A stretch of DNA of 64,000 bases from Ectobius pallidus (taxonomy: Eukaryota; Arthropoda; Insecta; Blattodea; Ectobiidae), in contig CAXKWD010000005.1 of assembly GCA_964059195.1 (NCBI GenBank), forward strand, positions 90,099,882 through 90,163,881, given 5' to 3'. The stretch's first letter is position 1, and each line of letters starts with the position of its first letter. Both the position numbers and the translations under genes were made by a program. The notes below the pieces were generated by a model, which was not told the origin of the DNA, did no database searches, and saw only the letters and a program-made list of their open reading frames with translations. This document shows positions 11,590 to 23,556 of the stretch, in pieces.

Positions 11590-13667
11590 GGGCCTTTCTA
11601 CACGAACGGAATAAACGCGACCGATTGTCAGCGACCGAAACGCGTATCCACTGGGTCAATGGGTACGTAATGTTATAAACTACACGGACGGAATAGCCGC
11701 GCCTTCAGACGCGAAAAAACTAGAGGACAAGCCGAATCTCGGTCGCCGAATTTCAGCGATCGAAACGCGTTGATGCATGTTACACGGGCGGAATGTTGAC
11801 CGAAAAAACGAAAGCTGGAATTATTTCGAGGGCAATAGTCCGTAACTTGCTTGGTAACTTCAATTACAATGACCACAGCCTGCACACACTACTACAACAA
11901 CGTAAAAATGTAAACTTTGGATGGCATGGTTATGTTTTGGCAGATGACAGGTATTGCACATAACACATAGGCCTATTGTTAAGTTCATAAACATGGACAG
12001 TTATTTCTTTTCGGATATATAGAATTAATTTAGGAGGCATATATGAGCACGTTTTAAAAAATAATATTAATAATCATTGTACAAATTAATATGAACTTGG
12101 AGCAACTTTACTTATTTTCAATAATAATGCTTGAACTTCGGCAGGGCAATGCACACGGTTTAATTGTCCGGTATAGTAAATGGATTTGCTTGCACAAATT
12201 CCATCTGATAGCTGAATCATGGTAACTGCAGGCATACATATGAATGTAAGAACTACATTCCTCACACAATCTGACAATCGCAGTGGGACAATAAATTGTC
12301 TAATTTCGTAAAATTCTTTAATTTTTGACGCCGAAACAGCTTGCCAGTATCCGTCTTGTTGCATAATTCTCTCAGTTTGGAAATCCATACTTTTCTTGTG
12401 GCGCTTCCTAAAGTCAGATATTTTTAAGTTCCGATTAACTTTCTCTTGTGTATGACTGTTAATCTGTCAATGAGTTTGTCCCTCATGAAAGCCATAGTTG
12501 CGAAGGTAACAGAAATTATCAATTCTGCTAGTACAGAAAAACAAATGCTCTAGCCAAACATATAGCCCCTATGCAGACTCTAATGAAGGCAGTTCAGCAA
12601 ACCAAGGACTGCAACAAAATTAATACCGAGAGATACAGAAGAAACCTCCACGATCCCTGACAAGCTGCAAGCATTGTTATTGAAAAAAGTAAAGTTGCTC
12701 CAAGTTCATATTAATTTGTATCTATTTAGTTGATAATATTTTTAAAAACGTGCACATATACGCCTCCTAAATTAATTCTATATATCCGAAAAGAAGTAAC
12801 TGTCCATGTTTATGAACTTAACACCTAGGCCTATGTGTTATGTGCAGTACCTGTCATCTGTCAAAATATAACCATGACATCCCAAGTTGACATTTTTACC
12901 GTGCATGCGTGATCGGTAGAGTCTTACAGAACACAAGTCGGCTGCTTGACTAGTACTCCCGCGTTAAATCTAAAATTCTTGCTATACACAAAGTTTCGAA
13001 GTTTATCAATTTCTGTACATACAAAGGGTAAAGTGATGACATCAAATAAAACTGTCTATTTTCCCAGGAATTAAACGTGCAGTAGCCATGCGTGGTCGGT
13101 AAGGTCGCAAGTCGATCGCCATGCACAAACACCACAACGTATTTCAAATTTTTCCCACCCAGTATGCTGCTGCTCCTCCGCGGGCGTGCATTCGGTCGAC
13201 ATTCTGCCCGTATAACTTCACAGGCGTTTTTTCTGCGCGCGTTTTTTCCGCAATTTCACCGGTCGCTAGGCGGAAAACTCCGACACCTTTTTTTCTGCAT
13301 CTGAAGGCACCATCCGTGTAATTCATAACATTACCTACCCTTTGGCCCAATGGATACGCGTTTCGTTCGCCGACAATCGGCCGTGTAACATGGGCCAACT
13401 TATACGGGCGGAATGTCGACGGAATGAACGCGCGCGGAGGATTTTATAGATGTGTCGCCATTTTTAAACTTCCAACCCCGTACATTTTGCCCACTAAAGA
13501 ATTCCAGCTTGCGTTTTTTCGGTCAACATTCTGCCCGTGTAACATGCATCAGGCGTTTTGGTCGCGGAAGTTCGGCGACCGAAATTCGGTTCGTATAACA
13601 TGGTCAAAATCAGCCGGTCTCGGCCCGAATATTCCGTCTCGTTTATTCCGTCCGTGTAGCGAGGCCC
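11590..13667. mobile_element. PIF/Harbinger-like fold-back DNA transposon
   Basis: Terminal inverted repeats GGGCCTTTCTACACG and CGTGTAGCGAGGCCC are flanked by TAA on both sides (11587-11589 and 13668-13670), a 3-bp duplication typical of PIF/Harbinger. The inverted repeats extend inward for hundreds of bases: roughly 11590-12145 pairs piecewise with 12640-12910 and 13330-13667. The subterminal arms hold repeated ACGGGCGGAATGTTGACCG-like blocks. No intact transposase is seen. A 100-codon minus-strand frame (12086-12388) is the only substantial unpaired reading frame, and I do not recognise it. This is a non-autonomous fold-back derivative; the superfamily rests on the TSD length and GGGCC start. 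Confidence 0.7.
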
Positions 13668-13670
13668 TAA

Positions 13671-14030
13671 CATAGCCTATACACTATAGCCTATTGAAAG
13701 ATAATTCGCGATAAGATAAGACCTAGTAGTTAAGAGGCTATAACTAGATTTTAGAGTTAATAGCGATAATAGAGTTTAGTTATTTTATAGTGTACATTTT
13801 TAATGAAACGTGCCGACAAAGAAAAATTCGAAGTAGACTAATATTAAAAAATGATTCAGGTAATTCAGTATAGAGCAGGCTCATTCATAGTAGGGCTATT
13901 TTTACTAATTTGCTTTTAGGCTATAGCTATATGTCTGTTCTTAGTAATTTAAATCTTGACGGATTTTTATGATTCAATTCGAACTGTTCGATTTAGTCAC
14001 GGCTTAACTCATTAATTCCATATTTTACAG
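13671..14030. other. Putative intron 3' end upstream of gene 1 exon
   Basis: AT-rich, no other feature. It ends in a pyrimidine-containing TATTTTACAG acceptor at 14021-14030. Confidence 0.5.
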
Positions 14031-14977
14031 GAATGGCAGGACAAACATCAGTCACGGGAAGAATTCCTTCTGGAAATACAAGAATAAGCGAAGAGCATTT
14101 TATAAGTGCTTCGCAGTCGTTTGTAATAGCCGACAGTTCAAAAACAGACTCTCAAGTGGCAGTAAAGAAGGATATTTCGTATAGTGGCAATCACAATGAC
14201 TCCATCACACAAATTCCAACATCAGACATATTAGATTCAGTGGCATTTTCAGGGAATACTTCAGGAAGAGGAACACTGTTTCCACAAACAAGTAAGGGTT
14301 CAAAAAATCCTCCTACAAGAAAGCAACCTTGGGGTCGGCCAAAAACTCTTCTGAACTTCATAAGATCAAGAATACCTACTCTAATTAACTTTGGAGCTAC
14401 TGTTATCAAATATAGAGGGTTTTTACGACCAAAAAATGTTGCTGGGAAATGGACTCGATTTGTTGCTGAGCGATTTCTGAAACGTAAGCCTATCAGACGT
14501 GTCATGTACAATGTTATACAACTAGGCAAAGGCATTCTTGTGTACGTCAGACCTAGGAATTTTGTAAGAAGGAGCATTGTCAACTATCTGCGCTATCTAT
14601 CGGACGCTATACAAGCTCCGGAAATAAGAAGAACTGAAGGCATTTCCAGTGCCCTTACCCACAGATTTCTTGCAGTGTTGAATGCTCTCTATTTCTACAG
14701 CCCGAGAAGTATTTCAAAGAGAATAAGGGGAGTGCCAATCCTCTGGAAATTAACTTTGGGTCCTCCAGATGAGTACAACTATCTCCAGATGCCAGAGTGT
14801 ATTGCTTATAATGATGATCTTCCCCAGAACAACGCTGTAGAACATCAGGATGATTCAAGTGGCATGCAAGTCTGTATGAAGATGCAAGAAGATAACAATA
14901 CCAAAGATGTCGAGGGTGATGGTGATATTGTGCTTTGTGAATATGGAAAGTGTGTTGAAATCAATCTTAAGTCTTAG
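14031..14977 (+). CDS. Terminal exon of unrecognised basic secreted-protein family, gene 1
   Basis: The exon opens after TTTTACAG with phase 1 (x|GA ATG GCA), runs 314 residues from the first Met and stops at 14975-14977. I do not recognise the family. The first ~95 residues are Ser/Thr/Gly-rich and polar. Residues ~100-245 are basic and carry three motifs: RPKN (132), RPRN (173) and SPRS (223), 41 and 50 residues apart. The same spacing occurs in the paralogue at 39026-39927. FVAERF follows the first motif, and the third leads into GVPILWKLTLGPPD. The C-terminus is acidic and ends GDIVLCEYGKC.EI. By homology with gene 2, a signal-peptide exon ending in G should lie upstream, but none is visible in the window. 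Met at 14033 could start an unsecreted form. No AATAAA lies close downstream. The reading frame is intact and shared blocks are conserved, so a real gene is likely; its function is unknown. Confidence 0.75.
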
Positions 14978-17142
14978 CAGCAAATAGCACCATGGACATT
15001 TCAGAACTAGGCCTACTACGGAAGGGAAATTGGAGTAAAGTTCTGGTAAGCATGTTAAAGGGTCAAATGGTTTTCTTTATTAAGGTTAATGCTGGGCTTT
15101 TTTAATTTCATTTCCAGGAATCCTGTTATATTTCCCCTTTCTTTTTGCTTCATATTATCCATCGTTCACCTCCGTATTCTCATCATATTCAGGACAACAA
15201 CCACATAATAGGCTTTTTGCTCGTCCTTGGCCGCTCGCGGGCGGACACTACTGCTAATAATAGGCCCGAGCCAATGGTAACTTCTCATTGTCGAACTTTT
15301 GACCATCCAATGGAGGTCTATATTGAGCATATATTGGATCTGCGTCGGACTAAGCTGCCTTGGACACCCTTGGCATTAAGGATTTGAGACTTTACTTGGT
15401 TAGTCTTCTGGCGAGTGACGTGTGGCCGGTTGGTATCCCATTCATCATTCACTTCCTGGGGGTGCACAAAAGACCCAAACTGTGCTTAGGTGCTGATGAG
15501 TAGTCCCAATCCGCCAGATCAAAGCTACTACTTCTCATCTTTGGAAGAGATTGTTAGGGATCACAAGATTTACTAGTTCGTAAAACTACTACGTATTTTA
15601 AATAGTTGAAAAAACTTTCCAGAAACTCCCGCAGCCTGCCTTGCAAGTAAAGTCATTAGTCTCTTTCATAAACTGATAACAAGTTAGGAACATACTCTCA
15701 AAAGGTCACTAGGCAGAAGTCAAGTTATCGATAGTTTCATTCCAACCCATTCCTCTTTCTTTTTTCAGATCTTCTCGTAGGCGATGGTCGATCTTTCATC
15801 AATATGGGCCTTGAAAGAATGAAGAACATGCAAAATCGTTTTGGCTAAAGGAGAATTGTTGGAAATCTACAGCAAATGGCACAAGCTGTAAGCTCTTTGC
15901 CAACATACAAGTCTTATCAGATCTAATCATGGCCCAGATGCTCGTGTTTCAACTATCATACCCCTGTCCTCTATTCCATTTATCCATGTAGAATAGGCAG
16001 AGGTCAAAATAGGATTCTGAATGCTGCAGATTTAATTCCAACGCTTGGTTCATCCTTCATAGTCATTCGTTGAAGATTTTTTCCACAGAGTATTGAAAAT
16101 TATTTCTGTTCCATGCCCTTTTTACAATGGAAAAATATGGCATCCAACAAAAACTTACTTAAACAAGCTCTAGTGTGTGAAGAGCTTTAACGGACATTGA
16201 GAAAACTGGTATACTGTTTTCAACCTACTAGTGTACGTTTCTCCTCTGGTGTGTGTTGTGAGAATCGAATTAAAACCGGACTAAATGAACTATGAATTGT
16301 GATGACGTTTTACACAAACACACACACACAGAAAGAGATATCTGGCGTCATTGTTCTTTGCCACACTTTGCAATGCTCACAAAGTAGAACATTTATCGCC
16401 ACCTCATAGGTAGTTTCTTTAACGCTTTGAGGGGTAATTCTTATATTCGTTTCTTTAACTTAAAGTTTTGTTTATTCCATATTTATATTTAAATCTAAAA
16501 TAAGCATAAAACGATATACATATGATAATCCCTAAACATACGACCGCATTTTGGTTGAAACTGTCAAATGTAACGTTATTAGATTTCAGCCACAGGAGTT
16601 ATCTCAATTATCAGACTATGAATAGTACCTTATAATAGCCTAGTTGGGTAGATCATATCCAATGAGTCATACATTGGAGAATGTTTGTTATGCTATCAAA
16701 CCGAACTATGGAGGATTTTATCATAAAGATAAAATAATTACAAATATGAGAGTTTTAAAATCCTACACATTTTTAATAGCAATAACTGTAGCGTAGTAGG
16801 GCTCGATTCATTACACTGAAAGCTTAAGGGGATGCTATGTGAATAATAAATGGCCGGACACTACCTTCACGTCAAACAGGTAGGATTTATTTACATCATA
16901 GAATTAGAAATAATAAAATCAGGTAAACTGATGTAACAAAGTCCAGAATGATTTTGTTTAATTAGTTATAATTGCAATTAAGACATTCAGAAAATAAGTC
17001 ATTTTTTAATCCATTTCCGAGGTAAGTTCCAGATTGATTCATTAAGCAAGGCTTACGGAAGAACAAAGGTCTAGTTTATTTTTATCAGATTAAAATTTTT
17101 CAGCTTCAGCTGATCTATAAATTACATATTAGTGATACCTTG
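14978..17142. other. No gene recognised
   Basis: May include the 3' UTR of gene 1. An 80-codon frame at 15145-15387 has no family features. A short (CA)n run lies at 16317-16330. No transposon ends were identified. Confidence 0.45.
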
Positions 17143-17632
17143 TCACTGATATAAAAATACAAAAAGAAAAACCTTGTAAAATTGGCCTGCTACGGGATTT
17201 GAACCAGGGATCTCCAGAATGCGAGTCTTAAGACGTTACCATCTCGGCCACAACGCTCATCATTACGGTCTAGTTTGATAAGCATATGTGAAGGAATAGT
17301 GTTATTTGTCAAAGCTAACTGTATTGCAACTTCCAATATGAACACTCTAAAACAATATGTTGTCATGAGGACTGATTTGCATTTGATAAATTCTTTCTAA
17401 TAATATACTACCATAAAATGGGCCCTAAATTGGGCTTTACTCCGATACCGGTCAACCGATTTGGCCCAATATCAATAGGCTTCTTCCCATGGAGATGCGT
17501 AGGCCTGTACCAAGTTTCATGAAAATCCGATAAAGTGTATTCGAGTTATCGCGCATACAGACAGACAGACGAACAGACATTTTCTCGTCCCCCACACAGT
17601 CTTATAAAGTATCATACTGGCACTTAATAATG
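17143..17632 (-). repeat. Dispersed ~500-bp repeat with internal tRNA-like segment, copy 2
   Basis: Reverse complement of the repeat at 1266-1765. The tRNA-like part (about 17182-17262, minus strand) is better kept here, with an A-box-like TGGCCGAGATGG and B box GGTTCAAATCC. The GACA-rich stretch lies at 17561-17580. Confidence 0.7.
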
Positions 17633-18117
17633 ACGGCAGATAAAAAAACTATTTTATTATTCATAAATGAATACGGCCACAACCGAAAAATTTAAAGAGA
17701 TTAAGCAACTGGTTTTTTTCATAAAACACCAGTGGCGCCGACTCCACGGGGCCTGAGGGGGCCCGAGCCCCCTCAAAAATTCGTTTGGGGGGGCTCTGCC
17801 CCCCCCCCAATAATTTAAGAAAATTATTAGTTATATTATGCTTTGTAAAATCACACAATTATGTTGGTATTTTTATTTTCCTTGTTTGACGATAGTTACC
17901 TTTTAAAATACATTCAGTAATGAGTTAAAACAAATAATTATTACGGTAGTAAGCAGGTTAACTGAAAACGAGTGGTGTGAATCATGATAGTGTTACAGTG
18001 CTGCGGGCCAGCGCTGCGGCCGCGGCGACATCAAAAGGACTGGAGCAGAAGTGCCTGGAACCCTCCACCCTCCACCTCGCGTCGCCTTGACGCTTCGAGA
18101 CATTACGACGCCGTGGC

Positions 18118-18153
18118 TATATAAAGCCCACCCTGCTGGAGCAGTCATTCAGT
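18118..18153 (+). promoter_or_regulatory. Core promoter (TATA + initiator) of the hAT transposase
   Basis: TATATAAA at 18118-18125 is followed by an arthropod-type initiator TCAGT at 18149-18153, whose A (18151) is 33 bases after the start of the TATA box. The predicted 5' UTR runs about 120 nt to ATG 18273. The TATA/Inr spacing is close to the usual insect arrangement. Confidence 0.65.
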
Positions 18154-18272
18154 GTGGATAGTTTCGTTCAGTGCATGCTGCAGACGAGTTTAGCGTTCCG
18201 ACTTTAGTGTTTATATGACTATATTTTATTCGTTTACTTTAGTCTCTTAGTGTATTGTGAATTAAGTTTGCA

Positions 18273-20455
18273 ATGGATAAATTTGTTACCAAAAAGGTGC
18301 GCTTGGAAGTTGATGATACTGCAAGTCAACCTCCGACAATAATTGTGTCGTCAATTGCTTCGTCGTCTTCAGGCGAGAACTGTTCACAGCCAAAACCTGG
18401 ACAATCCGGTAAGGGAAGATCATTTCAGAAGTCTTGGTTGATCAAATATACATGGCTATAATATGAAGCATCTACCGAAAAAGTTTTTTTGCAAAACCTG
18501 CAAAGAGTCAGATGCTAAAAATCTATTACAATTTTCTTCAAAAAAAGAAGATGCATTTATTTCTGTAGGGTTTTCTAACTGGAAAAAGGCTTTGAAAAAA
18601 TTCCGTCTTCATGAAAATACGTTTACGCATAAAGAAGGTGTTCTGAAACTAAATGTCATCACTAACCGAAGTGTGGCCTCCCAATTGAATGAACAGTTAG
18701 ATAGTGATATGAAGAAAGGCCGTTTAGCTCTTGAGACAATTTTTACTACCGTGCAATTTCTATGCCGACAAGGCCTAGCAATTAGAGGGCACGAAGATGT
18801 AAACTCAATTTTTTTCAATTGTTGGAACTCCGAAAGAATGACGTACCTGAGTTAAAAGATTGGTTAGGGCGTTCGGGGTATAAGTGGACGTCCCACGATA
18901 TTCAAAACGAGATCATTGATCTACTAGGAAAGTCTGTGTTGAGAAAAGTATTGGCTTCAATCAAGAAGACTGAACATTTTTCTATTATGGTTGACGAAAC
19001 AAGTGATTCTTCGATTCACGAACAAGTGTCATTTTGTATTCGTACTGTCAATGATTCCTTAATTATCAACGAAGACTTTATTGGCTTATACGAGACCCCC
19101 AACACTGAATCACAAAAAAACTCTGTTTAGTATTTTAAAAGACGTATTTGCTCGTCTTGATTTGTCAATGGATAACTTAAGAGGACAGTGCTATGATGGT
19201 GCCTCGAATGTGAGAGGTAAGTTCAAAGGACAAAAAAAGTTAGTTTTGGATATACAACCAAAAGCACGTTATGTGCACTGCACTGCTCACAGTTTAAACT
19301 TGGCAGTTGTAGACAGTCTCCACCATCTTACGTCTGAGGGATATTATGGCCTTAGCCAAGGACTTAATAAACACCGTAAGGGAATCCAACAAAAGGATGG
19401 GACTTTTCAGAAGCATACGCTGTGAGAGCACCAACGACCAAGCTGGTCTACGACCCCTTTGCCCGACTCGATGGACTATGCGAGCTTCTAGTATCTTGAG
19501 AATATTGAAAAACTTTGAATAACTTCTAGAGTTTTTTGAAACATTTTCTGCAGAGGACAAAACAGAGGCAGGTTACAAAAGTGCAGGCTACCTTGAGTCA
19601 ATGTTACAATTCAAAACTTATTTCTTTTTACGTCTTTATTGCCATGCAATGAACCCAGTAGAGGATGTCAATGAAAAAATTCAATGCCCTCATCTAAGTG
19701 TTGCTGATCTGGAAAAAATATATGAGGGCTTGATTTGTATATTGAATGAAAGGCGTGATAGTTTTGAACACTTTTGGGAATTGTGTTTAAAAGAAAAACC
19801 TTCACAAGTTGATGATCCTTCGCTTCCTCGGAATCGACGTATACCAAAGAAGTATGAAAACAACGAAGCCAGCTCACCGCACACTTTCAAAACCCCAAAG
19901 GAATACTACAAAGCTATTTACATTGAAGTTTGTGAAACGGTGCAATCTTGCATTACTGAGCGGTTTGCATCAACTGGACTCACACAGGTCATTGCAGTTG
20001 AACAAGAGTGTTTGCTTTTAGTAAACAGAGGTGAAACAAATTTTGAAAAATCAACTGAGTTTTTCAAAAATAACCTAGACATTGAGAGACTGCTCTTACA
20101 CTTGAATATGTTATCCGATATCGCTAATAAAAAACAACTGGTCTTAAAAAACATGCGTGATGTGAGAAAGTACATTACACAAGAGCCTGCAGTTGGAGAA
20201 ATGTTATGTGAAGTAGTGAAGTGCATTAAGCTTCTCCAAGTAGTTCCAATCACGACAGCAACAGCAGAACGGTCATTTAGCGCCCTTAGACGTCTGAAGT
20301 CATATCTCCGATCAACAATGGGACAGAAGCGATTGAACAACTTGGCTGTTCTTCAAGCCCACCGAGATGTTTTGGATGAATTGGATATCCGACCAGTCAT
20401 CAACGACTTCATATTCAGTAATCCAGTCAGACGGTCGACATTTGCACCTTTTTAA
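18273..20455 (+). pseudogene. hAT transposase, ZMYM1-like, broken
   Basis: Encodes a cut-and-paste DNA transposase of the group that also gave rise to ZMYM1-like zinc-finger proteins. In order: Met at 18273; a TTF-type zinc-finger remnant around 18435-18515 (W..KYTWL then FCKTCKE); a DUF4371-like segment with acidic motif SIMVDETSD (18981-19010); GQCYDGASNVRG (about 19186-19220); a CTAHSLNLAV block (about 19278-19305); and a C-terminal hAT dimerisation region TTATAERSFSALRRLKSYL (about 20254-20310). It ends at a stop in 20453-20455. Breaks: a stop at 18459-18461, frame changes near 18485 (T-run), 18815 and 19120 (A-run), and stops around 19423 and 19520. About 720 codons span the usual family length, so it is a decayed full-length gene, not a truncation. 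Confidence 0.85.
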
Positions 20456-21314
20456 AGACACTCTAGCCCTAATAATGGTATTTAGAGCAATATTAAAAAT
20501 CTTTATAAAATAGAGAATTAAATACATACAGAATGTTAAATTTTCAGTTTTGAAATATTAGTACTAGTTTAGTACTGTATTTCTATATTACTATAGTACT
20601 GTATTAGTTATTTTCAAATACTTAAATATTTTTAGGGTGTAGGACCCAATTAAAGCCCGTTATTTACATACTTTTTGACTGAAAGTATTAGGCATACTGT
20701 ATTAACTTTATTAACTTTATTAACTGTATTAAAGCATTAACTTGGAGATATTGTTTTTGTTGAATGAACCCTCAGCCTTATTCAAAGTAAGCTTAAATTA
20801 GCTATTTCACTTATTAATCAAAGTGCTATTACTGTGCGACAGCAATATTTTATGTTTTATTCTTTTAATGATAGCACTGGTCAACATGATTTTTGTCTCA
20901 TGAGTATCAATAGTTGTATTTAATGCAGTTTTTTATCATGTTTTCAAATATGTATTCGGAATTTCTCCATCACCCACAGTTTTTTTTTTAATTTCAATTT
21001 CAATTAATGGATTTAAATATATTTTTTTTATAAACGGCCATTTGTCCATTGTAAAATAAAAACTCCTAGAGCATTGTAAATGTGTTGGAACCAAATGAGC
21101 TAACTCAAATGGTACCGTTGCTACTGTTGTGCAAGTTCAGACTGTACAGACAGGCACAAACATGATCATGCATGCATTCATTACAACGATGTCAGTTGTG
21201 AGAGAGCAGTGAACCAGTTAACACGTAATTGTGAGTGCATTGTGTCTGGATTATTGTATATTGTATATTACATATTTACAAATTTCTTTCTTTTAATTTG
21301 TTGTTAGTTACAAA

Positions 21315-22973
21315 ATGCCTAGAGCTTGTTTAAATCACCCTAACAACTTTTGTTATATATGTGGTGAAGTGACGCTCAAGTCCCAAAGACGAAACCTTAC
21401 TCCATTAGTAAAAAGTGTTATGAACTTTATTTTGGGTGTAAAGTGGGGGACCAAACAAGGACCTGGGCCCCACATATCTGTTGTTTATCGTGTAGTAGGC
21501 TTCTCACTGCATGGAAGAATGGCACACACCACATACCATTTGCTATCCCTATGATTTGGAGGGAACCCAAAGATCACTCCTCTGACTGTTATTTCTGCTT
21601 AACAAACATTAAAGGGATTACGTCAAAATCAAAACATACAGTGGTGTACCCTGACTTGCAATCTGCAATGAGACCAGTTCCACACAGCGAAGAATTGCCC
21701 ATACCAAAGCCTCCAGAACATGTGACATTAGATGAAGAGAGCTCAGATTCCGATGGAAGTAAGGAAGATGAAGAAACAGATTTTGGTGATACAACTTTTG
21801 AACAAAGCTGTTCATCTGAGCCTCATTTATTGACTCAAGAAGATCTTAACGATCTCATAAGAGATTTAAAATTATCCAAAAGCCAGTCTGAAATGCTTGG
21901 TTCCTGGCTAAAAGGATGGAATCTTCTTCAAAAGAATACAAAGTTATGTAGGCTACTTATCGTAGTCGTCATTCTCAATTTAAAGGCTATTTTTCTGAAG
22001 GAAATGGCTTAGTGTTTTGTAATGACATTTCTTCTCTTATGGGGACATTTGGTATTGAACATAACCCAACAGAATGGCGCTTGTTCATTGATTCCTCCAA
22101 AGCAAGTTTAAAAGTATTGCTTCTGCATAATGGAAATAAATTCCCATCAATACCTGTGGCTCACTCTGCTAGTATGAAAGAAACATACGAAAATTTTCAA
22201 TTTATATTGGCAAAGCTTCAATATGCAGTGTATGAATGGAATATTTGTGGTGATTTGAAGGTAATTGCACTTATTCTTGGTCTGCAGCTTGGTTACACAA
22301 AGTACTGTTGCTTTTTGTGTCTTTGGGATAGTAGGGACAAAAAAAACATTAGATCAGAAAAGAATGGCCTAAACGCGAATCATTCATTCCTGGACAGAAA
22401 AATGTGAAACATGACGCACTGTGTAATCCTAAAAATGTGTATCTACCTCCCTTACATATCAAACTAGGATTGATGAAGAATTTCGTGAAAGCCATGGGCA
22501 ATACTCCTGGTTTCATGTACTTAAAACAGAAGTTTCCTAAAATTAGTGAAGCAAAAATTAAAGAAGGGATATTTGTGGGTCCACAAATACGATCACTAAT
22601 GCATGATGAGAAGTTTCAGGAACCATTGAATCCACTGGAGAAAGCAGCTTGGCAAGCATTCAAAAAAGTAACTCACAGTTTTTTTGGAAATCGAAAGGCG
22701 GAAAATTACCGTGATATCGTCAATGATCTTATAACATCTTATAAAAATTTGGGCTGTATTATGTCCTTAAAAATTCACTTCCTGCACTCGCACCTAGATT
22801 TCTTCCTGGAAAATCTTGGCGCAGTGAGCGATGAGCACGGGGAACGCTTTCATCAGGAGATTTCAGCTATAGAAAAGAGATATCAAGGCAAATGGAATCC
22901 TAATATGCTGGCTGATTATTGTTGGACCATCAAGAGGGATGCTCCACAGGCGAAATATAGCAGAAAATCGTAA
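21315..22973 (+). pseudogene. Second gene in the hAT element: unnamed Zn-finger/DDE-like protein, broken
   Basis: I recall this as an uncharacterised multicopy protein of arthropod and cnidarian genomes; no name is known to me. The start ATG 21315 follows a 5' region without a clear TATA. N-terminus: Cys/His pairs FCYICG, HICC..C and H.SDCYFC suggest zinc binding (21345-21605, spread over two frames). An acidic Ser-rich linker follows (21725-21830). The C-terminal half has EWRLFIDSSK (about 22071-22100), ICGDLKVIALILGLQLG (about 22242-22290), CCFLC.WDSRDKK, then HIKLGLMKNFVK and SDEHGERFHQ (about 22825-22860). The three acidic sites (D, D, E) are reminiscent of an RNase-H-fold transposase, which is inference. 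It is split by frame changes near 21430-21450, 22000 and 22400 and ends at a stop in 22971-22973. Confidence 0.65.
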
Positions 22974-23556
22974 TTTCTTACTTTCTAGGTGAGTCCGAAT
23001 GTTCGGATATTGTGTATTTAAGAATGTAGAAAATATTAAAGTGTTTGAAATTATAAATGCCTGTCTCTCGGAAACCTTGCGTGATGGAGAAAATCCGATA
23101 TCATATTTGAATTCAGGAGAAGAAATGCTATCAGAATCACATATTTTTCTTTCTGAGACAAAAAGAAGTTTCTTTTTTGTTGCCCAGTGTAGTTTAGGAT
23201 TTATTTAAATATAATTTCAGTCTTTTCAGAGCTATATATTCACTGCTCTGTAATGGTCTATAAGCATAATTATTACTGTAAATTAAATTAGCTTTTTACG
23301 AAAATACCGTGCGTGTTTATGTTTTGTTTCTTTTTTCAAAGCCAAAAAGTGTTTCAGGCTTGTCGAGTTTCCCGGAGTGTGGAGTTATAGAGAGTCGAGT
23401 TTTCCGGGTTCTAATGTTGATCATATGACTCTAAAATACTTAAAACAAACTTTAAAACTCACTAATTTCCATCTAAGATTTAGAAAATTTCCCGGGGCAG
23501 GACCCCGGTATGGGCCCCCCCAATATTTTTTATAAGTCCGCGCCCCTGTAAAACAC

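Larger units (their letters stand above)
17730..23548 (+). mobile_element. Full-length hAT transposon carrying two decayed genes
   Basis: An 8-bp duplication TAAAACAC (17722-17729 and 23549-23556) brackets 5,819 bp. Left terminus CAGTGGCGCCGACT and right terminus (reverse complement) CAGGGGCGCGGACT are imperfect inverted repeats. Inside each end is a C/G-homopolymer-rich subterminal block (17777-17812 and 23494-23522). The body holds a transposase pseudogene of the ZMYM1-like hAT group and, downstream on the same strand, a second pseudogene of an unrelated family. The element sits entirely between the duplications, so both genes either travelled together or the second was added later inside the element. 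Confidence 0.9.

Noticed and set aside
12950..13675. Several overlapping frames in 12950-13675
   Set aside because: They lie in the GC-rich inverted arms of the fold-back element and appear on both strands, as expected for non-coding palindromic DNA.
15145..15387. 80-codon frame downstream of gene 1
   Set aside because: No homology features and no splice context that would join it to gene 1, whose stop codon precedes it.
22999..23208. 69-codon frame after the second gene of the hAT as a separate gene
   Set aside because: It follows the conserved C-terminus of that gene, lacks any motif and is probably its 3' untranslated region.
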